DNA of 64,000 bases, taken from positions 62,807 through 126,806 of the forward strand of contig NZ_PZJM01000001.1 of the NCBI RefSeq assembly GCF_003206045.1, read 5' to 3'. Every line of letters starts with the position of its first letter. Position 1 is the first letter of the stretch. The stretch is from Salinicola lusitanus (GTDB lineage Bacteria > Pseudomonadota > Gammaproteobacteria > Pseudomonadales > Halomonadaceae). The notes under the pieces are model-generated. The model was not told the origin of the DNA. It worked only from the letters and a program-made list of their open reading frames with translations, and did not search any database. Position numbers and translations under genes: made by a program. Of the stretch, positions 26,175 to 35,841 are shown one piece after another.

Positions 26175-27314
26175 CTACTCGAAGTAGCTGAAGGTCTCGC
26201 CGGGCTTGATGTCGAGCAGTGCGTGGTAGATCAGCTCGATCACGTTCTCGACGTCCTGCTTGTGGACCATCTCGACGGTGGTGTGCATGTAGCGCAGCGG
26301 CAGCGAGATCAGTGCCGAGGCGACACCGGAGTTGGAGTAGGCGAAGGCGTCGGTATCGGTACCGGTGGCGCGCGAGCGCGGCAGCCGCTGGAACGGGATC
26401 TTCTGCTCGGTGGCGACCTTGATCAGCCGCTCGCGCAGCTTGTTCTGGATCGCCGGGGCGTAGCAGATCACCGGGCCGTCGCCGATCTTGTTGGCGCCCT
26501 CGCGACGCGGTTCGATCATCGGCGTCGAGGTGTCGTGACTGACGTCGGTGACGATCGCCACGTTCGGGTCGAGCCGTTCGGCGATCATCTCGGCACCGCG
26601 CAGCCCCACCTCTTCCTGCACCGCATTGACGATGTAGAGACCGAAATCGAGCTTCTGCTTGCGCGCCTTCAGCAGCCGCGCCACTTCCGCGATCATGAAG
26701 CCGCCGATGCGGTTGTCGATCGCCCGGCAGACCAGCTTGTCGCCGTTGAGCACGAAGAACTCGTCCGGGTAGGTGATCACGCAGCCGACGTGCACGCCCA
26801 GCGCCTCGACCTCCTCCTTGGTGCTGCAGCCGACGTCGATGAAGATGTTGTCGAGCTCTGGCGGCTTTTCCTTCGGGCCCTGGCGGCGGGTATGGATCGC
26901 CGGCCAGCCGAACACGCCCTGGACGATGCCGTTGTCGGTATGGATATTGACCCGCTTGGAGGGCGCGATCTGGTGATCGCTGCCGCCGTTGCGGATGACG
27001 TAGATCAGGCCGTTGTCGGTGATGTAGTTGACGTACCAGGAGATCTCGTCGGCGTGGCCTTCGATCACCACCTTGTACTCGGCGTCCGGGTTGATCACGC
27101 CGACGGCGGTGCCGTAGGTGTCGGTGATGAACTCGTCGACGTAGGGGCGCAGGTACTCCATCCACAGCTTCTGCCCCTCCCACTCGTAGCCGGTGGGCGA
27201 GGCGTTGTTGAGATAGCGTTCGAGGAACGCCATGGCATCCGCGTCGAGCGGCTTGGCGCTATTTCGGCCGCCCTTGGCGGTTCTCTTGGGGCTCTTGCCG
27301 GTGCTTTTGCTCAT
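26175..27314 (-). CDS. M42 family metallopeptidase
   Basis: 379 residues. Motifs of dinuclear metal aminopeptidases of clan MH are present: VVIEGHADEISWYV, AIDNRIGGF, AVQEEVGLRGAEM, VTDVSHDT and a late YMHTTVEMV. The N-terminal 22 residues are Lys, Arg and Ser rich. It resembles the M42 peptidases found with the NAGGN osmolyte genes, but those genes are not adjacent. It appears monocistronic. Confidence 0.88.
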   Translation of the reverse strand: MSKSTGKSPKRTAKGGRNSAKPLDADAMAFLERYLNNASPTGYEWEGQKLWMEYLRPYVDEFITDTYGTAVGVINPDAEYKVVIEGHADEISWYVNYITDNGLIYVIRNGGSDHQIAPSKRVNIHTDNGIVQGVFGWPAIHTRRQGPKEKPPELDNIFIDVGCSTKEEVEALGVHVGCVITYPDEFFVLNGDKLVCRAIDNRIGGFMIAEVARLLKARKQKLDFGLYIVNAVQEEVGLRGAEMIAERLDPNVAIVTDVSHDTSTPMIEPRREGANKIGDGPVICYAPAIQNKLRERLIKVATEQKIPFQRLPRSRATGTDTDAFAYSNSGVASALISLPLRYMHTTVEMVHKQDVENVIELIYHALLDIKPGETFSYFE

Positions 27315-27437
27315 GCATCTTTCCTAAACGAGTCATGAAGGTGGCTCTAGCTTAGCAGCCCCTGACGCGAGATTGCCTCATCGGCGCCCGTTCGCGTCTA
27401 CGCTAGTGGTCTCACTCGATCCACCGGAGAGACAAGG

Positions 27438-28331
27438 ATGACTCGACGCCCGCTACGCCACCACCAACGCTTCGCCTACCGTCCGATCACCGATCGGGAC
27501 GACTGGCACTGGCCCGGCAATACCGACCTGGCGGTCTACATCGGGCTCAATCTGGAGCATTACGCCTTCGGCGAGGGTCGCGGTGTGGGGATCGCGCCGC
27601 CCGCGCCGGCAGGCGAGCCGGACGTGCTCAATTACGCGTGGCGCGAGTATGGCAACCGGGTAGGGGCATGGCGCTGTCTCGAACTCTTCGAAGCGTTGAA
27701 CCTGCCGGCGGGCGTTATCGCCAACACCTCGGTTCTCGATCACTGCCCCGAGCTGCTGGATGCCTTCGTTGCACGCGGCGACGAGATCATCGCCCATGGC
27801 CATACCAACGCCGAACGCCAGGGCCAGATGGATGAAACCCGGGAGCAAGAGCTGATTCGCAGCTGCCGCGACCGTCTCGCCGAGCGCTACGGCCAGGCGC
27901 CTGCCGGCTGGCTGTCACCGTGGATCTCGGAAAGCGAAGCGACGCCGGACCTGCTGGCGGGGTCGGGCTTCGACTACGAGCTCAACTGGGCGCACGATGA
28001 CCGGCCGATCGCCATGAGCACTCGCGCCGGCACGCTCTGGTCGATCCCCTACCCGCAGGAGCTCAACGACATTCCGACCATCTCGACCCATCGCGTCTCG
28101 ATGGAGGAGTTCACGACGATGATCCGCGATCAGTTTCGGGAACTGCTGGAGCAGTCACGCCGGCAGCCTCTCGTCATGGGCATCGCGCTGCACCCCTGGT
28201 TGATCGGTCAGCCGTTCCGGTTGCGTCAACTGCGGGAGGTGCTCACCGAGCTGGCCGACTACCGCGAGGCCCAGGGCGTGTGGTGGACGACACCGGGCGC
28301 CATCGCCGATTACGCCAGCCAGCGCTCTTAG
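27438..28331 (+). CDS. Polysaccharide deacetylase family protein
   Basis: 297 residues of the NodB-like carbohydrate esterase 4 fold. Only part of the usual motif set is visible: HGHTNAERQGQM for the metal His pair, SPWISES and a late IALHPWLIGQPFR. The PuuE-like subgroup includes allantoinase-type enzymes acting on small amides, so the real substrate may not be a polysaccharide. GGAGAG precedes the ATG. Confidence 0.82.
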   Translation: MTRRPLRHHQRFAYRPITDRDDWHWPGNTDLAVYIGLNLEHYAFGEGRGVGIAPPAPAGEPDVLNYAWREYGNRVGAWRCLELFEALNLPAGVIANTSVLDHCPELLDAFVARGDEIIAHGHTNAERQGQMDETREQELIRSCRDRLAERYGQAPAGWLSPWISESEATPDLLAGSGFDYELNWAHDDRPIAMSTRAGTLWSIPYPQELNDIPTISTHRVSMEEFTTMIRDQFRELLEQSRRQPLVMGIALHPWLIGQPFRLRQLREVLTELADYREAQGVWWTTPGAIADYASQRS

Positions 28332-28346
28332 CCCGCGGCTCGCGGC

Positions 28347-29708
28347 TCACAGCGTCATCGCGGCGATCCAGCCGAAGACCAGCAGCGGCACGTTGTAGTG
28401 CAGGAAGGTCGGCACCACGCTGTCCCAGATGTGGTCATGCTGGCCGTCGGCATTGAGTCCGGCGGTGGGGCCTAGCGTGGAATCCGAGGCCGGTGAGCCG
28501 GCGTCGCCCAGCGCCGCCGCCGTCCCCACCAGCGCGGTGGTCGCCAGCGGCGAGAAGCCGAAGCCCAGCGCCAGCGGCACGTAGAGCGAGGCGATGATCG
28601 GGATGGTGGAAAACGACGAGCCGATCCCCATGGTGATGAACAGCCCCACCAGCAGCATGATCAACGCGGCCAGCCCCTTGTGGTCGCCGATCATCGCCGC
28701 CGAACTCGTCACCAGGCTGTCCACCGCACCGGTCGCCTGCATCACTCCGGCGAAACCGGCGGCCGCGATCATGATGAAGCCGACCTGCGCCATCATCCGC
28801 ATGCCTTCGGTAAAGACGTCGTCCTGCGCACGCCAGCGAAACACGCCGCTGACCGACAGCAGCGCAAAGCCGAACAGTCCGCCGAGCACCATCGAGTCGG
28901 TCAGCAACTGCACCACCACCGTGCCGACCAGTGACGCCACCAGCACGATCTCCTGCCAGCCGCGGAGACCGGCTTCTCCATCGAGCGTGGTCGCGGGCTG
29001 CTCGTCGTCCCGCTGCCCCACCAGCGCGCGGTCCTCGTAATGCCGCCGACGGCGATAGCTGAAGAACACCGCCACCAGCAGCCCCAGCGCCATCCCGCCG
29101 ATCGGCATCGCCATGGCCAGCGGCACCTGGGCCGCCTCGACCTGGAGGCCGAGCTGGGCACCGCTGCTGTTGAGGTTGTTGAGCAGGATATCGTTGAGAA
29201 AGATGGCCCCGAACCCCACCGGCAGCAGCATGTAGGGGGCGGTGATGCCGAAGGTGATCACGCAGGCCACCGCGCGGCGATCGAGCTCGAGACGGTTCAT
29301 CAGCGTCAGCAGCGGTGGCACCAGGATCGGAATGAAGGCGATATGCACCGGAATCAGGTTCTGCGAACTGATCGCCGCCAGCAGCAGACAGCCCAGCAGC
29401 GCCAGTACCACGCGACGCGGGCGAGCGCCGGCGCCCTCGAGATGGAATCGCTGGACGGCGCGCCGAGCCAGGCCCTGGGTGATACCCGAGCGCGAAAGCG
29501 CTACCGCGAATGCCCCCAGCACCGCATAGGAGATCGCCACCGTCGCCCCGTTGCCCAGGCCGCCGTTGAAAGCCTCCAGAATGGCATCGAGCGGCATGCC
29601 CGCATAAAGCCCGCCCGCGATGGCGGCAACGATCAGCGCAAATACGACCGACACCCGCGCCAGACTCAACGTGACCATGATCAGGATGGCCAGCACCACA
29701 GCATTCAT
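28347..29708 (-). CDS. Na+/H+ antiporter family protein (YuiF/NhaC-like)
   Basis: 453 residues with about twelve hydrophobic segments. ISSQNLIPVHIAFIPILVPPLL and GTAAALGDAGSPASDSTLGPTAGLN are conserved in the COG2056 family, whose members are predicted amino acid or cation/proton antiporters. A charged loop (residues about 218-245) separates the two halves. Substrate not determinable. Confidence 0.85.
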   Translation of the reverse strand: MNAVVLAILIMVTLSLARVSVVFALIVAAIAGGLYAGMPLDAILEAFNGGLGNGATVAISYAVLGAFAVALSRSGITQGLARRAVQRFHLEGAGARPRRVVLALLGCLLLAAISSQNLIPVHIAFIPILVPPLLTLMNRLELDRRAVACVITFGITAPYMLLPVGFGAIFLNDILLNNLNSSGAQLGLQVEAAQVPLAMAMPIGGMALGLLVAVFFSYRRRRHYEDRALVGQRDDEQPATTLDGEAGLRGWQEIVLVASLVGTVVVQLLTDSMVLGGLFGFALLSVSGVFRWRAQDDVFTEGMRMMAQVGFIMIAAAGFAGVMQATGAVDSLVTSSAAMIGDHKGLAALIMLLVGLFITMGIGSSFSTIPIIASLYVPLALGFGFSPLATTALVGTAAALGDAGSPASDSTLGPTAGLNADGQHDHIWDSVVPTFLHYNVPLLVFGWIAAMTL

Positions 29709-30071
29709 GCATCGCCTCTTTTCGAACCGTGAACGGTATCCGCCGAACGCTGCCGACGAACGAAGCGGACGATGATATCGACCCCGTCACCGAACGCCAG
29801 GAAAAATCCGGGACGCGGGCCCACTCGTCACCGAGGCCGGCCGCGGGAGACGACGCCGTGGGTTACCGGACTCACCACCGGTAACCAAACGCCCCCATAC
29901 CGGCAAAGCCGCTGACAAAAAACCTCATCCATTTTCGATCCGGTCGCCTTAAGCTCGATTGACGATAACGACCGGCGCAGGAAGCGTCGGCAGAGAGTGC
30001 TCGCCAGGTGACAGACCGGCGGGCTCCGGGGTGATTGAAGGGGCTGGCTCAGCAACTTCAGGAACGGCGAC
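29709..30071. other. Divergent intergenic region with an inverted repeat
   Basis: About 360 bases without a convincing gene. GGTTACCGG (29861-29869) and CCGGTAACC (29878-29886) form a 9-bp inverted repeat with an 8-base spacer, a plausible regulator site for one of the divergent genes. Nothing else was recognised. Confidence 0.5.
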
Positions 30072-31409
30072 ATGCACAATGCGGATCGTGCCGGCTTCGC
30101 CATCTTCTGCGTGGCGATTGCCTTCATGGCTTTCATCGGGGGCGCCTTCGTCATTCTGACGAAGTCGTTCCCCTATACCTATCTCGACGATGCCCACAAG
30201 GCGGCGGTTGCCGTCATCGCGCAGCGGTCCGATGACGACCTCTACACCGGGACCGATCTGTGGCGCGACGCCCGCCGGGATGATCGAGGCACCACCATCG
30301 ACGACCCGGAGAAAGCCTACGAGGGTCTGACGCTCTACACCTCGGGGGACGGCCCCTACGCCAACCTGGTCGATATGCACGGGAAGGTCGTTCACCGCTG
30401 GGAACTGCCCTACAGCGACGTCTGGGAAACCAGCCCGACCGGCCGCGATCCCCGTCCCGACGACCGCATGTACTGGCGCAAGGCCAAGGTCCTGCCCAAC
30501 GGCGATCTGGTCGCCATGTACATCGCCGACAACGACACCCCGTGGGGATACGGCATCGTCAAACTCGATGCCGACTCCCGGGTCATCTGGAAGTATCACG
30601 CCAGCACCCACCATGACCTGGATATCACCCCGGACGGCGACGTGATCACCCTGACCCACGCGTTCACTCAGCGGAAGGTGCCAGACTTCCAGGCCCTCTC
30701 CTATCCGTGGCTCGACGACTACCTGGTCAGGCTGGACGGGGAGACGGGCGAGGAGATCAGCAAGGTTTCGCTCGGCGACGCCTTCATCGACTCCCCCTTC
30801 GCCGCTCTTTTCTACTCGGTGCCGAGCTTCGCCACCGAGGACCCGCTTCACACCAACAGCGTTCAATACCTGGACGACGAACTGACCCGGAATTTCGCGC
30901 CGGCCAACGGCCACGGCGGCCAGATCATGCTGTCGTTCCGCCACCCCGGGGCGGTGGCGCTGGTCGATCCGGACGCCGGGGAGATGACCTGGGCCATGAA
31001 AGGGCCGTGGCTGGGCCAGCATTCCGCCCGCGTCCAGCCCAACGGCAACTTCACGCTGTTCGACAACCTGGGCAATTTCGAGCGGGGCAATCGTACCCGC
31101 ATCCTGGAAGTGAACCCGAACGACGATGCGATTGTCGCAAGCTATAGCGGCAATGATGAACACCCCTTCGACAGCGGCCTGCGCGGTGCCGCGCAGACAC
31201 TGCCGAATGGCAACCGGCTGATCACCGAATCCGATGGCGGCCGGCTGTTCGAGACGACTCCACAGGGGGAGATCGCCTGGGAGTTCATCAATCCCGCTCG
31301 CGGGGGTGACAAGGAGCAGTACGTCCCCGTGGTCTCATCGGGTCAGCGCATCGCCACTGCCAACCTCGACGCGGATTTCCGCGCCGATCTCGACACCACT
31401 AGGAGGTGA
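30072..31409 (+). CDS. Arylsulfotransferase family protein, membrane-anchored
   Basis: 445 residues. One N-terminal transmembrane helix (about 8-30) is followed by a beta-propeller-like periplasmic domain of the arylsulfotransferase (PF14269) type: repeated blades such as NGDLVAMY, DADSRVIWKYHASTHHDLDITPDGDVI, SARVQPNGNFTLFDN and LPNGNRLITES. Family members transfer sulfate between phenolic compounds without PAPS. It heads a four-gene operon that also contains a PAPS-type sulfotransferase. Confidence 0.8.
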   Translation: MHNADRAGFAIFCVAIAFMAFIGGAFVILTKSFPYTYLDDAHKAAVAVIAQRSDDDLYTGTDLWRDARRDDRGTTIDDPEKAYEGLTLYTSGDGPYANLVDMHGKVVHRWELPYSDVWETSPTGRDPRPDDRMYWRKAKVLPNGDLVAMYIADNDTPWGYGIVKLDADSRVIWKYHASTHHDLDITPDGDVITLTHAFTQRKVPDFQALSYPWLDDYLVRLDGETGEEISKVSLGDAFIDSPFAALFYSVPSFATEDPLHTNSVQYLDDELTRNFAPANGHGGQIMLSFRHPGAVALVDPDAGEMTWAMKGPWLGQHSARVQPNGNFTLFDNLGNFERGNRTRILEVNPNDDAIVASYSGNDEHPFDSGLRGAAQTLPNGNRLITESDGGRLFETTPQGEIAWEFINPARGGDKEQYVPVVSSGQRIATANLDADFRADLDTTRR

Positions 31410-31414
31410 TCGTC

Positions 31415-31762
31415 ATGACGCGTTTGACCAAGCGATACGACAAGTTCCTGCTGACGGGCATGCTGGCCGTCGGTGCCATCCTGCCGCTCACCGCCGAGGC
31501 CTACGTCGGCCCGGGCGCCGGCCTGAGCCTTCTCACGGCGCTATGGGGCATCATCGCCGCTGTCGGCATGGCGCTGTTCTTCGTCATCATGTGGCCGATC
31601 CGTCGCATGCGTCGGCGCCGCAAGGCCGAAGCCGCCGCGGCCTCGGCGGGCGAATCGTCCACGGCGCAGGCCCGCACCGCCCAGGACCCCGAGTCGCCGC
31701 CGACCACCACCCGCGTCGAACAGACGCAGCGCGAGACGCCGCAGGCCGACCAGCGCTCGTGA
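31415..31762 (+). CDS. Small membrane protein with a YVGPGAG motif
   Basis: 115 residues. A first helix or signal (residues 11-26, ending AEA) is followed by YVGPGAGLSLL, a second helix (about 39-58), an Arg/Lys cluster and a disordered Ala, Ser, Glu and Thr rich tail. AGGAGG 8 bases before ATG 31415 fixes the start. I recognise no named family. Position in the sulfotransferase operon suggests a shared envelope role. Confidence 0.72.
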   Translation: MTRLTKRYDKFLLTGMLAVGAILPLTAEAYVGPGAGLSLLTALWGIIAAVGMALFFVIMWPIRRMRRRRKAEAAAASAGESSTAQARTAQDPESPPTTTRVEQTQRETPQADQRS

Positions 31763-31903
31763 AGCCAGGGTGATGGGCCGGGACGTCCTGGCGCGTCCCG
31801 GTCATCGCATCGATCCCGAGCCACTTTCCCCTCGCCATGAAACGTCACCCCTGTCTTCGGCGCCGAGCGACGCGCCGAGGAGCGGCTCGTGTCAGGAGGA
31901 CAC

Positions 31904-32620
31904 ATGGGTTTACTGAATCTGCCCGATCCGATCTTCGGCGCCATCGATGACGGGATGCAGTCGTTCCTGCCGGCCACCGTGCGCTTGATCGTATGGGCGA
32001 CGATCGCCGGTATCGGCACGCTGTTCCTGTATCGACTGGTCTCGCCGCAAGGCAGAATCGGCCACGCCAAGCGCGAGGCCCGCGCCGCACGCCAGCGACT
32101 CAACGAGTTCGACGGTGAGTTCAGTGACGCCGGGCCCTTGATCCGCGACCAGTTTCTCGCCGCCTTCAAGCATCTCGGGCTGGTGTTCCTGCCCACGCTC
32201 GTCTCGATCCTGCCCCTGCTGGCGCTACTGACCTGGCTGGAGAGCTACTACGCGCACGCCTTGCCGGCGGCAGGCGACACCCCGACCGTGCAGGTCACGC
32301 CGGACACCTACGACGCGCAGTGGGTCCAGCAGGACGATGGCCCCCACGTGATCGTCAGCGACAGCGACAGCGAATTGGCCAACGTCGCCATCACGGCGCC
32401 GATTCCGGTGATCGAGCAACGCCACTGGTGGAACTGGCTGGCCGCCAACCCCTTGGGTTACCTGTCCGCGGAGAGCGGCATAACGCGGATCGCCTTCGAC
32501 CTGCCGGAGCCCGAGTATCTTCCGTTCGGGCCGGGCTGGATGCGCCACTGGCTGGCGGTCTTCTTTCCGATCATGACGATCGTCTCTCTGATCACCTATC
32601 GCTGGGCGAAAATCGAATGA
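31904..32620 (+). CDS. Membrane protein resembling EMC3/TMCO1-like (DUF106) proteins
   Basis: 238 residues: a first helix at about 24-46, a basic amphipathic segment (GHAKREARAARQRLNEF), a second helix around 83-108, a periplasmic region and a C-terminal helix at about 216-233. The helix, basic coiled segment, helix order recalls the Oxa1/EMC3 superfamily, but this is a topology-based guess with low certainty. CAGGAGGA precedes the ATG. Its stop overlaps the start of the sulfotransferase gene. Confidence 0.6.
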   Translation: MGLLNLPDPIFGAIDDGMQSFLPATVRLIVWATIAGIGTLFLYRLVSPQGRIGHAKREARAARQRLNEFDGEFSDAGPLIRDQFLAAFKHLGLVFLPTLVSILPLLALLTWLESYYAHALPAAGDTPTVQVTPDTYDAQWVQQDDGPHVIVSDSDSELANVAITAPIPVIEQRHWWNWLAANPLGYLSAESGITRIAFDLPEPEYLPFGPGWMRHWLAVFFPIMTIVSLITYRWAKIE

Positions 32621-33798
32621 ACCACACTGATTCCGACGATTCGGCCCCCCGGGCCGCCGGGGCAGGCAACGCCAGGAAAGGCGCGGCCGCCAGTGGAGAC
32701 ATCAGCGATCCGAGCTTCGTGGTCCCCGGCTGGATGCACTGGCTGGGGGGCTGGATCCACCGCAAACCTCGCACCTGGATCAAGCTTGGCAACCTGGAGA
32801 CCCGCGCGGTCCGGGATGCGATCGCCGACAAGCGGGTCGACCGCCCCGTCTACGTCGCCGGCCTGGCTCGCTCGGGGACGACGATCCTGCTCGAGCACCT
32901 GGCCTCGCACCCCGATGTGGCAACCCACCGCTACGTCGACTTCCCTCCCCTGCTGACGCCCTACTGGTGGAATCGCTGGCTGGCGAAGGTGCCCAACGCC
33001 CAGGAGCAGGCCCAGGAGCGCGCTCACAAGGATGGCATCGAGGTGACCTCGCAGAGCCCGGAAGCGTTCGAGGAGATGCTGTGGATGGCGTTCTTCCCCG
33101 ATACCCACGATCCGAGCCACAGTTCGGTGAAAGGCCGCGATGCCAAGCACCCCGAGTTCGAGCGCTTCTACGACGAGCACGTGCGGAAGCTGCTGGCGGT
33201 GCGCGATCGCCGGCGCTACGTCGCCAAGGGCAACTACAACCTGGTGCGGCTGGGCTATCTGCACCGGCTCTACCCGGCGGCGAAATTCATCCTGGTGATT
33301 CGCGACCCGGTTTGGCATATCGCCTCGCTGATGAAGCAGCAGCAGCTGTTCGTGGCCGGCGAGACCAGCGAACCGCGCGCCCTGGAGCACATGCGCCGAG
33401 TGGGGCACTACGAGTTCGGCCTCGACCGACGGGCGATCAACGTGGGCGACGACGACGAGACCCGGCACATCACCGAGCTGTGGCAGTCCGGCAACGAAGT
33501 CGAGGGGTGGGCTCGCTACTGGGCGGCGATCTACGCCCATGTCGCCGACACGCTGGACGCCGACCCGGAGCTCGAATCGGCTTGTCTGCTGATGCGCTAC
33601 GAGGCGCTCTGCGGCGAGCCCCACGAGAGCTTGCGGGCGGTCTTCGATCACGCCGAGCTCGAGCTGGCGCCGCAAGCGCTGGCCGACGCCGCCAGCGGCC
33701 TGCATGCGCCGACCTACTACAAGCCCAGGTTCAGCGACGCGGAGCTGGCCACGATCGCCGAGATCACCGGCCCCGTCGCGGCCCGGTTCGGGTACTAG
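32617..33798 (+). CDS. PAPS-dependent sulfotransferase family protein
   Basis: 393 residues. The phosphosulfate-binding loop LARSGTTILLEHLASHP lies near residue 85, and the 3'-phosphate motif region ILVIRDPVWHIASLMKQ near residue 226. It should transfer sulfate from PAPS to a hydroxyl or amine of a carbohydrate, lipid or peptide. It is cytoplasmic, with no signal peptide, and is translationally coupled to the membrane protein before it. Confidence 0.82.
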   Translation: MNHTDSDDSAPRAAGAGNARKGAAASGDISDPSFVVPGWMHWLGGWIHRKPRTWIKLGNLETRAVRDAIADKRVDRPVYVAGLARSGTTILLEHLASHPDVATHRYVDFPPLLTPYWWNRWLAKVPNAQEQAQERAHKDGIEVTSQSPEAFEEMLWMAFFPDTHDPSHSSVKGRDAKHPEFERFYDEHVRKLLAVRDRRRYVAKGNYNLVRLGYLHRLYPAAKFILVIRDPVWHIASLMKQQQLFVAGETSEPRALEHMRRVGHYEFGLDRRAINVGDDDETRHITELWQSGNEVEGWARYWAAIYAHVADTLDADPELESACLLMRYEALCGEPHESLRAVFDHAELELAPQALADAASGLHAPTYYKPRFSDAELATIAEITGPVAARFGY

Positions 33799-33801
33799 TC
33801 G

Positions 33802-33877
33802 CGGGCTTCGGCCTGCGCCGGTTTCGGGGTGCTTTAAAATCGGCTTCGGCCAGCGCCGGTTACGGGGCGCTTGAAAA
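33802..33877 (+). repeat. Two tandem 38-bp imperfect repeats
   Basis: 33802-33839 and 33840-33877 differ at about six of 38 positions and share GGCTTCGGCC and GCGCCGG blocks. They begin 3 bases after the sulfotransferase stop, just before the terminator. Confidence 0.8.
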
Positions 33878-33881
33878 GAAA

Positions 33882-33905
33882 CGGGGCGGCCAGATGGCCG
33901 CCCCG
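33882..33905. terminator. Bidirectional terminator between sulfotransferase and opgD genes
   Basis: CGGGGCGGCC / GGCCGCCCCG 10-bp stem with an AGAT loop. An A-rich stretch on its left gives a T run for the minus-strand gene, and CTTTCC follows on the right. Confidence 0.7.
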
Positions 33906-33933
33906 CTTTCCGTCGTATCGACTCGCTCCGCCC

Positions 33934-35586
33934 TCACCCCTGGGCGGGATGTGCCGGATAGTGACGCTCCTCCGGCGGGGTCGGGAAGTACTGATAGAGC
34001 CAGGTCTCGCTCACCGTCTTGCCGTCGGCGAGCAGATTCAGGCGCATATTGATGGGATCGGTGGAGTCGCTGGTGGGGTACCAGTCAAACTGAATGCGGA
34101 AGCCCTCGATCTCCTCCACCCACAGGATATCGAGCTGCTTGACGTCGCCCTCGGGCACGTCGAGCTGGGTCTTGATGTCGATATCGTTGTCGTAGAGGTG
34201 CTTGAGCTCGCCGCCGATGAAGTCCACTGCGATCCGCTTGGCCCACACCTCGGGATAGTGCTCGCCCGGCGCCCAGCCCTCCGGGAAACCGCCGATGCCG
34301 GTGAAGGTCTTGCGCACGCGAGCCAGCTCGGGCTTCACCGGCGGCTGCGCACTCCAGTAGAGCTTGTAGCCGTAGTTGAGTTCCTGGCCCGGCTCGATCG
34401 GCTGTTCGGGCTTCCAGAACGCCACCACGTTGTCCATGGTCTCGCCGGTGGTCGGAATCTCGAGCATCTGGATCTCGCCCTTGCCCCACTGCCCCTTCGG
34501 CTCGACCCACAGGCTCGGCCGCTTGTGATAGTTGCCGACGATGTCTTCGTAATGGGTAAAGTCGTGGTCGGTCTGGAGCAGGCCGAAGCCCTTGGGGTTA
34601 TCGTCGCCGAAGGTGTTGAACTGGACCCGCGGCGGATTGTTGAGGGGGCGGCAGACCCACTCGCCGTTGCCGAGCCACATCGACAGCCGGTCGGAGTCGT
34701 GGATCTGCGGATGGAAGGTCAGGCACATGTCGCGCTGCTGGGTGCCGCAGCTGAACATGCTGGTCATCGGCGTGATACCGAGCTGGGCGATCGACTCGCG
34801 CGGATAGAGGTGCTTGTCGATATCCATCACCACGCGCTCGTCCTCGCAGTGGATGACGAAGCGATAGGCCCCGGCGAGGCTCGGTGAATCGAGCAGCGCA
34901 TAGGCGGTGAAGGTCGTCGCGCCGGGCTTCGGCGTCTCGAACCAGAACCGGGTGAAGGCCGGAAACTCCTCGGTCTTGCCGTCGCTGTAGGTGTTGACCG
35001 TCACGCCACGAGCGGACAGACCGTACTGATAGGTGTCGTCGACGGCGCGGAAGTAGCTGGCGCCGAGGAAGGAGACGATGTCGCGCTCGGTCAGTGAAGG
35101 CGCCTTGAACACCCGGAACCCGGCGAAGCCGAGATCGCCCTGGCCCTCGAGCTGGGAGACATCGACGTCGGCCCGGGAGTAATCGAACAGGTCCGGCCGG
35201 AAGTGGATCTCCTTGGCCTGCTGGGTCTGCGGATCGATGGAGTACATCCGGACCGGCTGGTTGAACGCCATGCCGACGTGGAAGAACTGGATGTCGAGCG
35301 GACCATTCATGCTCTTCCACAGCGAATGGTCGGGATCGTAGCCGATGGCGTTGTACTTCTGCGGCGTGAGGTCGGCCAGGGTCGGCGGTAGCTGCTCGAC
35401 AGTGCTCTGGTAGGCCTTGGCAGCCAGGTCACGGGCAAATCCCTGCAGCCAATCGAAGCTGAAGGAAGAAGCCTCGCCATCGGCAATGTCACTGGTGGCA
35501 CGCGCCGCCGCGAACAGCGGTGCCGAGGGCAACCCATACCAGGCCGCCAGGGCAATCGCGCTTTTCAGCACACTTCTACGATCCAT
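33934..35586 (-). CDS. opgD: Periplasmic glucan biosynthesis protein (OpgD-like)
   Basis: 550 residues of the MdoG/OpgG-OpgD family, which shapes the branching of osmoregulated periplasmic glucans. A twin-arginine signal ([15 protein letters not shown]) is present, as in OpgD and unlike OpgG. Conserved blocks include [23 protein letters not shown] and [19 protein letters not shown] 35586 is preferred over a GTG two codons upstream. It is monocistronic, with no opgH partner nearby. Confidence 0.88.
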   Translation of the reverse strand: MDRRSVLKSAIALAAWYGLPSAPLFAAARATSDIADGEASSFSFDWLQGFARDLAAKAYQSTVEQLPPTLADLTPQKYNAIGYDPDHSLWKSMNGPLDIQFFHVGMAFNQPVRMYSIDPQTQQAKEIHFRPDLFDYSRADVDVSQLEGQGDLGFAGFRVFKAPSLTERDIVSFLGASYFRAVDDTYQYGLSARGVTVNTYSDGKTEEFPAFTRFWFETPKPGATTFTAYALLDSPSLAGAYRFVIHCEDERVVMDIDKHLYPRESIAQLGITPMTSMFSCGTQQRDMCLTFHPQIHDSDRLSMWLGNGEWVCRPLNNPPRVQFNTFGDDNPKGFGLLQTDHDFTHYEDIVGNYHKRPSLWVEPKGQWGKGEIQMLEIPTTGETMDNVVAFWKPEQPIEPGQELNYGYKLYWSAQPPVKPELARVRKTFTGIGGFPEGWAPGEHYPEVWAKRIAVDFIGGELKHLYDNDIDIKTQLDVPEGDVKQLDILWVEEIEGFRIQFDWYPTSDSTDPINMRLNLLADGKTVSETWLYQYFPTPPEERHYPAHPAQG

Positions 35587-35841
35587 GAACACCCCATCCT
35601 TATGTCTGTCGGCAGTCGAACTGGAAGCATACCCGATCGTCTCGGATCAGGCTGCACCGGAGAAAATCCCTTTTCAGACGCCAATGCCATCCGAGGGTTC
35701 CCCGGGAGCGGACCGACCCGTGTCCCCGCTCGCGCGCGCCGGTGTCCGCCCCCGGTCGACTCGCCGTTGGTGGCATCGTCGAGGAATGGTTGGCGTGCTA
35801 ACGTCAACCCCATCATCGCTCCATTGCCATCGAGAGGCCCC

